In this document: piece by piece, positions 58,475-64,000 of the stretch
Layout of the letters: each line of letters starts with the position of its first letter
Numbering within the stretch: position 1 is the first letter of the stretch
Source of the DNA: Isoetes taiwanensis
Lineage: Eukaryota > Streptophyta > Lycopodiopsida > Isoetales > Isoetaceae
Reading direction: 5' to 3'
Assembly (NCBI GenBank): GCA_021234155.1
Contig: JAJEKV010000012.1
Span: forward strand, 8,586,448-8,650,447
Length of the DNA stretch: 64,000 bases
The notes under the pieces: model-generated
What the model saw: the letters and a program-made list of their open reading frames with translations, nothing else
What the model was told of the DNA's origin: nothing
The model's database searches: none
Translations under genes and position numbers: made by a program

Positions 58475-59520
58475 TTATATCTTTTGTGTAAGATGCATAC
58501 CATGATTATCCAAGTTCATCTCACCTTGTAATTTATGAATTTTCTCCGATTTGCCTGACGATTCTATCTCCAGTCCATTGCATTTCAGTTGGAGTTGGTC
58601 CAGGCATTTATACAGAGCATTCATCTCTTCTGTGATGGATAATTTGCTGTCCTTGCACTTATCATGTATAGATTCTAAGGTCTTGTAGTCTTCCTTACAT
58701 TTGTGTAACTGGCTATGCAGATCACTGATAATTCTTCCCATTTCTAATATTTGTACTTCCTTGCTTTGAACTTGTTCACCAGGTGCCTTTTCTGTTCTCT
58801 GAGCCTCCAGCACAAAAATTTGTCCTTTCAGAGCTTTGTTTTCACCTTGCATTCTTCCTGCTGACTCTTGGAGCTTTTGAATTTCATGTACTTTCAACAG
58901 CATCAAATCTTCTAACAGTTCATGTAGCTTCTCAATTTCCTGTTCTTTTGAGTTCTTCACCATAATAGCCTCATGATTTATTATTTGCACTTGAGCCAAA
59001 GACTCCTCTAGCTCATTAATCCTGTCTAAATAAGCATATTTTGCTTCAATATGCATTTGACACTCTGCTCGGGAGCTGCTTACTGATATTTGAAGTTCTT
59101 TTATCTTATTTTCAAGCTTTAATAAACTCAAAATTTTCACTTCAAGCTGAACCTGCAGTCCATTATTTGCTTCCATTAAGTTGTCAGCCAATGCTTGCAA
59201 TCCACCCATATTGCTGAGAGGAACCCCTAATGCTGGTGATTTCTGATTCTAGCCTTTTTATCTCATCAACCTTGACCTGAATTTCTATCTCTGTTTCTTG
59301 TCCTAGACTTTACAGCTGTGTATTTTTTTGTCATCATCTCACTTATTTCATTTTGAAGCTTATCAACCTGGCTCATAATTAACATACCCGATTCTTGTTG
59401 CATTTTTAGGTCATTTTTCAATCTGATGTTTTCTTCTTTCAGATTTAGGACTTCCTTTCTTTCTTCATGGATTGACGTCTCTAAGCAAATAATTTTTTTC
59501 TCGTATTCCTTTAAGCTTGT
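58475..59520 (-). pseudogene. Coiled-coil protein gene, 5' end cut off
   Basis: The ORF 59209-58475 is 244 residues of almost pure heptad-like helix (KIKELQISVSSSRAECQMHI; LEDLMLLKVHEIQKLQESAG), ending at a stop at 58475. Upstream, 59520-59240 continues as coiled coil in another frame (EYEKKIICLETSIHEERKEV; LKMQQESGMLIMSQVDKLQN), with a frameshift and stops near 59230-59310. At about 59521 it changes abruptly to gypsy integrase on the opposite strand. Long coiled coils occur in many cytoskeletal and scaffold proteins, and I cannot choose a family. It is probably a broken 3' part of a longer gene. Confidence 0.55.
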
Positions 59521-59524
59521 TTAC

Positions 59525-60990
59525 CAGGAGATATTTCGCCTTCATGGGATGCCCCGTACCATTATCTCAGACCGGGATCCTATGTTTGTTAGTGCAAAGA
59601 TTTCTTTAGCACTATTCAAACTAAGCTTGCCATGAGCACAACTTATCATCTACAGACAGATGATCAAACAGAGCGTAACAATCGCATAATTAAAGATATG
59701 CTATGTAACTACATCTAGAACAAGCAATCTCAATGGGCAGATTACATCCATTTGGTGGAGTTTGCCTATAACAGCACTAGACATGAGTCCTCAATAATGT
59801 CTCCTTTCATGATCAATTATGGCTATCAATGCCTCACTCCGGACACGTGGCATAATCCGATTTCCAAGGTGAAAGTTACAGATATACAGGCACTTATGGA
59901 AGAAGTTAGAGCATATTTGCTAGCTGCAAGAGCTCGGCAAAAGAGTCTTGCCAATCGACATCGGACTCTGCGAGAATTTTAGGTCGATGATTCGGTTTGG
60001 CTAAAGATCAAGGTGAATCAAGCCAAACTTAAGATTGGCAATTGTAAGAAGCTTGCACCTAGATGGGCGGGACCTTTTTAGATAACCAAAAGGATAGGTT
60101 CTCAGGCCTACCGATTGGATCTACCTGCACATTTGAAGGTCCATAAAGTTTTCCATGAAGCATAATCCTGATCCAAAAGAAGTTCTTGACACACCAGCAC
60201 TTCTGGAGATGACCGAGGATCAGTTGGAGATTGTGCCTGAAGCTCTCCTTGATCGCGCGTATAAGCAAACCCGCTGAACTCAAATCTTGCAATACTTGGT
60301 TAAATGGAAACAGTTACCCACAGAAGACGCAACATAGGTTCTTAAAGCAGATTTGGATAAGACTTACCCGGACTTTATGAAAGAATACTAGGGTCAAATT
60401 ATTCAAAATGCGAGCATCTCCAACCCTAACGGTAAGCATTGTGTTATGGGTCCGACAGGGATCATATGAGAGAAATCCGACAGGGATCATTTTAGGGGTT
60501 GGGTTATACGTATCTTGGGGGGGAACTGGGCATATAGGTATTCATAGGATGCATTTGTCCGTGGCTACAATGGGAATATGGCCATTCCTTACACCGAGAC
60601 GATATGCAAGCCTTAGGCATGATAGGCTTCTTGCATTCATAATTTTCATTCACTTTAAGGGGGTGGTCCCTTCAACCACACTACTTAAAATTATTTTGTG
60701 AATACTGATGTATTTTACTTCTGCAGGCCAGTAGGGCGTACTGACATACTGCAGAAGAAGCTAGGCCTCAGCCTAGAGGCCAACTCTTGTATTTGAGATT
60801 TTGTGTTACAACTGCACTCTTAAGTATTACTGTCGTTATTTCTTGTGTTTGTTAAAGGATTTCCGTCCTATGACCTATATATGTAATCTTCTGTTGACTT
60901 CAATAAGTAAGAGTTATCTTTTGGTACATTCAATCTCCACTAACTCTAATGCCGAGGACAACATTAATCGGGGGGGGGAGGAGGGGAGAA
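59525..60990 (+). mobile_element. Chromovirus 3' part: integrase, chromodomain, polypurine tract
   Basis: It begins abruptly inside integrase: EIFRLHGMPRTIISDRDPMF with the second catalytic Asp near 59570, then DQTERNNRIIKDMLCNYI, QWADYIHLVEFAYNSTRHES, and the C-terminal LAPRWAGPF and YRLDLPAHLKVHKVFHEA. A chromodomain-like segment follows in another frame (ILQYLVKWKQLPTEDAT, about 60285-60335). Stops and shifts are present. 60400-60968 is a 3' leader without genes. The polypurine tract is at 60970-60990, followed by the LTR. Confidence 0.85.
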
Positions 60991-60992
60991 TA

Positions 60993-62319
60993 TGACGTTC
61001 CAGGTATTTATATGGTATACGTATGCATACCATGACACGCCACCAGTATTTAATTAAACCCTTAAGGGTCAATAGAGGATAACTTATATTCACTCAAAAT
61101 GGATTTTATTAGCTATGTTAATAAAATTAGGGGATAATTAAACTAATTATGCTAATTATGGTATAATTAGTTAAATGGCACCAATAGGGGAGCGCCACCT
61201 TGTTTAACTCGATTGGCCAAGTAGGACTTACTAATTTGGGTGGAGAAATAAGGGTCCTACCCCCATTTTTGCCCCAAATTCGAATTGGGAAGAGGAAATG
61301 AGGAGCAGCTACCAGTTTTTGCCAGTTCTTGCCAACAAACCCAAAGTATAGAGACCTTCCGTGATAATGGCTTCAGCCAAAAGACTGGTTAGTTCCTAGA
61401 TAGCTTCTATCCTCGCCAACACTTCTTTGACTAGATGAACTGGTTAAATTTTCTTTTGTATATTGTTTTAGATGGTGATGGATACTTAGATGGTGGTTAT
61501 ATTCTTTCTTTCTGCTCCCTCCGTGTATTGGAATTAAGGGAATGGTGGAGACCTAAAAGCCTCTTAGAACTAGAGATGTTTCCTAGCTAGACCCCTTAAT
61601 ACCCAATATATGCAGCCTGTGCACAAAAGCCAACCTGGCTGAGGATGCTATGATGTAGTTCCGCACCAAACGACGGACACAACTGGGGAATCAGGGGTGG
61701 AGCCTTGATGAGCGTGGCTACTGGAGCTCCTACAATGTGCTAGGCCTATAGTCAGTCACTGTGTGTGGGCCGGGTATAGGTCTGACATCTCCTGGATCGT
61801 TGGATATGGCCGTTATGGGCGTCCTCGACTTTGTGTAGATTTAAGGGGGTAAGTCGGGTACGGATGCATGTGCTGCAGGTGTGGTAGGTATCCTCTAGCA
61901 TATCTAGGGAACCGTTGTGATCTGGGAGGAGAAGCTTCTCTGACCTGCCTCATCGGACCGGGGAGATGTAACCCAGAGTAGTCCCATGGTGATTTCTTGG
62001 GATTGCATCTCCGGAGGGCTACAAGCGCGTCATAGCATGATTCAGCCTATCTGCAAAGTATGCACAGGAGGGGCGGATGGAGTGGACTACCCTAGCCATT
62101 ATCTTATGCCAGCCAACGCCATGTTATACTTCCGTCTGCTGTTATCTTGAGGCCTAGCCATCAATTGACCCCTTGAAGTCTGAGCCTCGGATAGCGCCTT
62201 GTCATGGTGTTTAGCTTATGTTATTATGGTTTATTGTCTTTCGTTGATGATGATGGATGGGCCACCCTTCGTGATGGTATATTATTTTAGCATGATTGCT
62301 GTATGCTAACATGTATGTA
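60993..62319 (+). mobile_element. 3' LTR of the chromovirus, interrupted by a Helitron
   Basis: It begins TGACGTTCCAGG three bases after the polypurine tract. From about 61350 it aligns with 1-963. At 62319 it stops at GCTAACATGTATGTA, where the relative at 950-985 continues ...GTA/TGCTTCTGC. A Helitron end starts at 62320, between that A and T. Confidence 0.85.
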
Positions 62320-62779
62320 CTAGAAAAAGTGCCCAGCGTTGCTGGGCTTTTCATCGGGCATAATTTAAAAAACCAATAAAAAATGGTGGATATATTTCAC
62401 TTGAGAAGGCTTGTGTTGAATGATTAGAAGAGTTGCGTTAAATGTGGAGTGAAAGTTAATGGTAGAATCTTGAGAAATTTTGGTATGTGTTATCCCGTAC
62501 TAATACAATGTGACATGGCAAATATGTTGCATCCCTATTGCAATATCATCTGCCTAAATCAAACTTGCAAAGAAGATGTGACAAGTCACTTAAGTTATTT
62601 GGGTTAGAGATTGCTTCAAGTTTTATGCAAAATGGAAGTTTAATTTAACATTTTTACTTTATGTTAGGCACAAGTTGAACATCTACATGATACTTGCAAT
62701 TAACCAGGCATGAAAACATGTTCTTAGATGATGCAACCATCTGCAATCTAGAGTTCCTTGGGTTAGATGATGTCGAGCC

Positions 62780-62926
62780 TTGCACCTTGCCCCTTACAGA
62801 GCGTAAATGCCTACAAAGGCATTTTATATAAAACATAAAATGGACTTTTATTGAAATTACGTGCATTTTTATTATTATGTATTATATAAAATGCCCTTGT
62901 GATGCTCTGTAAGAGGCGAGGTGCAA
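62780..62926. repeat. Foldback element with an extra direct copy at 62931-63020
   Basis: Arms of about 45 bp (TTGCACCTTGCCCCTTACAG and the inverse around 62880-62926) flank a short AT-rich centre. A third copy in direct orientation (62931-63020) includes the neighbouring GTCGAGCC and GACTTTTATTGAAATTA. It lies inside the second Helitron and could be a small MITE that was partly duplicated. Confidence 0.75.
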
Positions 62927-63039
62927 TATTGTCGAGCCTTGCATCTCGCCCCCTTATAGAGCATAAAAGCACACAAGGCATTTTATAAAATATATAAAAT
63001 AGACTTTTATTGAAATTAAGCGCATGAACTTTCTACATG

Positions 63040-63215
63040 ATTTTTGGGTTGCCCCTAGGGGGGCAAACCCTTGTTTATGTGGGCTTTTGGCATATCCTAG
63101 GTATATTCTTGAATATTTCTAGGATATGCTGGTGACTGCTAAAAACCTCCTATTTCCTGTAAACTGGCGGTCAGCTTCGAGGTCTCATTTCTTGAAGCGA
63201 ACCGGGTAACTGGCA
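63040..63215 (+). repeat. Dispersed repeat family A, copy 3
   Basis: Starts TTTTTGGGTTGCCCCTAGGG and shares GTGACTGCT and TGTAAACTGGCGGTCAG with the other copies. It is carried inside the second Helitron. Confidence 0.8.
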
Positions 63216-64000
63216 GGCATCGGCGTTTCAATCTGATCGGGCAGGGATCTGATCGAAAGGATATGGATTTGTGAGATTTGGGGATGAATCAGAAAGATGA
63301 CGAGCTATGACAGAAATGAATGGTATGTATAATTTTATTCCGTGTCTAGAATTCCCGTTGGCCAAAAAAGGATGAGGTCTTCTTAAAACACACGTAAATC
63401 ACAAGTCCCGGACTTCAAAGACCACTATTCAAGGTCCTTTCTTTCTCAATCTTCCCTGTGGTAGTGTTGCGGCAATGTAAATGAGATGTGAATCTTATGA
63501 TTTCTTGATGCTTCTCTTCTCTAATTTTAGGAATAATACAGAGCTTATATTCCGGATTTACTAGTGGCTTCGACCCCTACTAAAGAATTTATGTAGATAA
63601 ACAATGGAGAAATAGGGAACTCAAACAATGGAAAAGAGGAAACCGCTTTTAGCTTTCAAGCGAGTATAATAGAGGTTAGAAAAAATTTACTTCTTTGATC
63701 GAAATTATGAAGAAACATCTTTTGAAACAGATGTTATTCAAAGATGGTTGTCATAAGATTCCTCGACTTGTTCTTGTAACATGGCGGAAAAACAATATTA
63801 AACCGCACGATCTATATTTAGCAACAAAATCGGTGACTATCATGCCTTGTTGATGTTTGTTTTCATTTGTTCTTAGATGTATTGCTTTCTATGTTGATTG
63901 TCCTGCTATTAATGTACATCCATGCGCCATCAAGAAAGGCCTTGTTTTCATCTCTTATTTCATTATGGATATCATACACAAGCATCATAATAGCCATACA
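63216..64000. other. Helitron interior, no gene seen
   Basis: Short ORFs only and no recognised domain. The right boundary of the Helitron is not inside the window. Confidence 0.45.

Larger units (their letters stand above)
62320..64000 (-). mobile_element. Second Helitron, 3' end inside the LTR, runs off the window
   Basis: On minus its 3' end is CTAG (62320-62323), preceded by the hairpin GCCCAGCAACGCTGGGC (62331-62347). It sits exactly between A and T of the LTR, as the uninterrupted copy at 974 shows. The LTR does not resume before 64000, so the TC start lies to the right. It contains a foldback and a copy of repeat family A. No helicase coding was seen in the visible part. Confidence 0.82.

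Overview
The window is nuclear DNA of a land plant with a large, transposon-rich genome. Evidence for a plant: an intact ARID-HMG gene with short GT-AG introns, an ABCC-type transporter fragment, a fragment of plant-type BRCA2, a universal-stress-protein fragment, Ty3/gypsy chromoviruses primed by tRNA-iMet, and Helitrons with plant-type ends. The species cannot be fixed. The loose gene density and old, degraded elements would suit a seed-free plant or gymnosperm, but this is a guess.

Layout. 1-4550: LTR end, primer-binding site and decayed repeats. 4551-7785: 5'-truncated LINE (minus). 7790-9300: side-by-side fragments of an ABCC transporter and BRCA2. 9600-14000: non-coding with duplications, a perfect 21-bp palindrome and a SINE-like element. 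14046-16179: a histone H3-fold ORF (minus) and a multi-exon gene of unknown function (plus). 16456-18885: a complete Helitron with captured exons. 19279-23416: (GGA)n tract, two LINE fragments, a dispersed repeat, a foldback and tandem repeats. 23561-26970: the ARID-HMG gene, the one clearly intact gene. 27757-36590: SINE and CACTA-like pieces, a duplication, a broken USP gene and gypsy remnants. 36673-55909: a very large DNA transposon. 57240-59520: dispersed repeat, 3' end of a membrane-protein gene, coiled-coil ORF. 59525-62319: 3' end of a chromovirus plus its LTR, cut by a second Helitron that runs out of the window.

The main discovery is the 19.2-kb block 36673-55909. Its ends are 22-bp inverted repeats starting GGGTAAAAGCATGAAAGGGT, flanked by a perfect 4-bp duplication ACCT. 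It holds a decayed transposase-like gene on plus, a second gene on minus, and arrays of the palindrome ATGTACAT. A 322-bp MITE with nearly the same ends and its own 4-bp duplication (ATGG) sits inside the transposase exon, and removing it restores the frame exactly. A 9.6-kb LTR retrotransposon with a 5-bp duplication (GGGCG) is nested near the other end. The 4-bp duplications suggest a Sola-like superfamily, but that is inference.

Other notable points: a LINE and a SINE sharing the same 3' tail including the (CTATT)n terminus; both Helitrons placed precisely between A and T, one inside an LTR whose uninterrupted relative is at the other end of the window; and a three-copy dispersed repeat of about 180 bp of unknown type.
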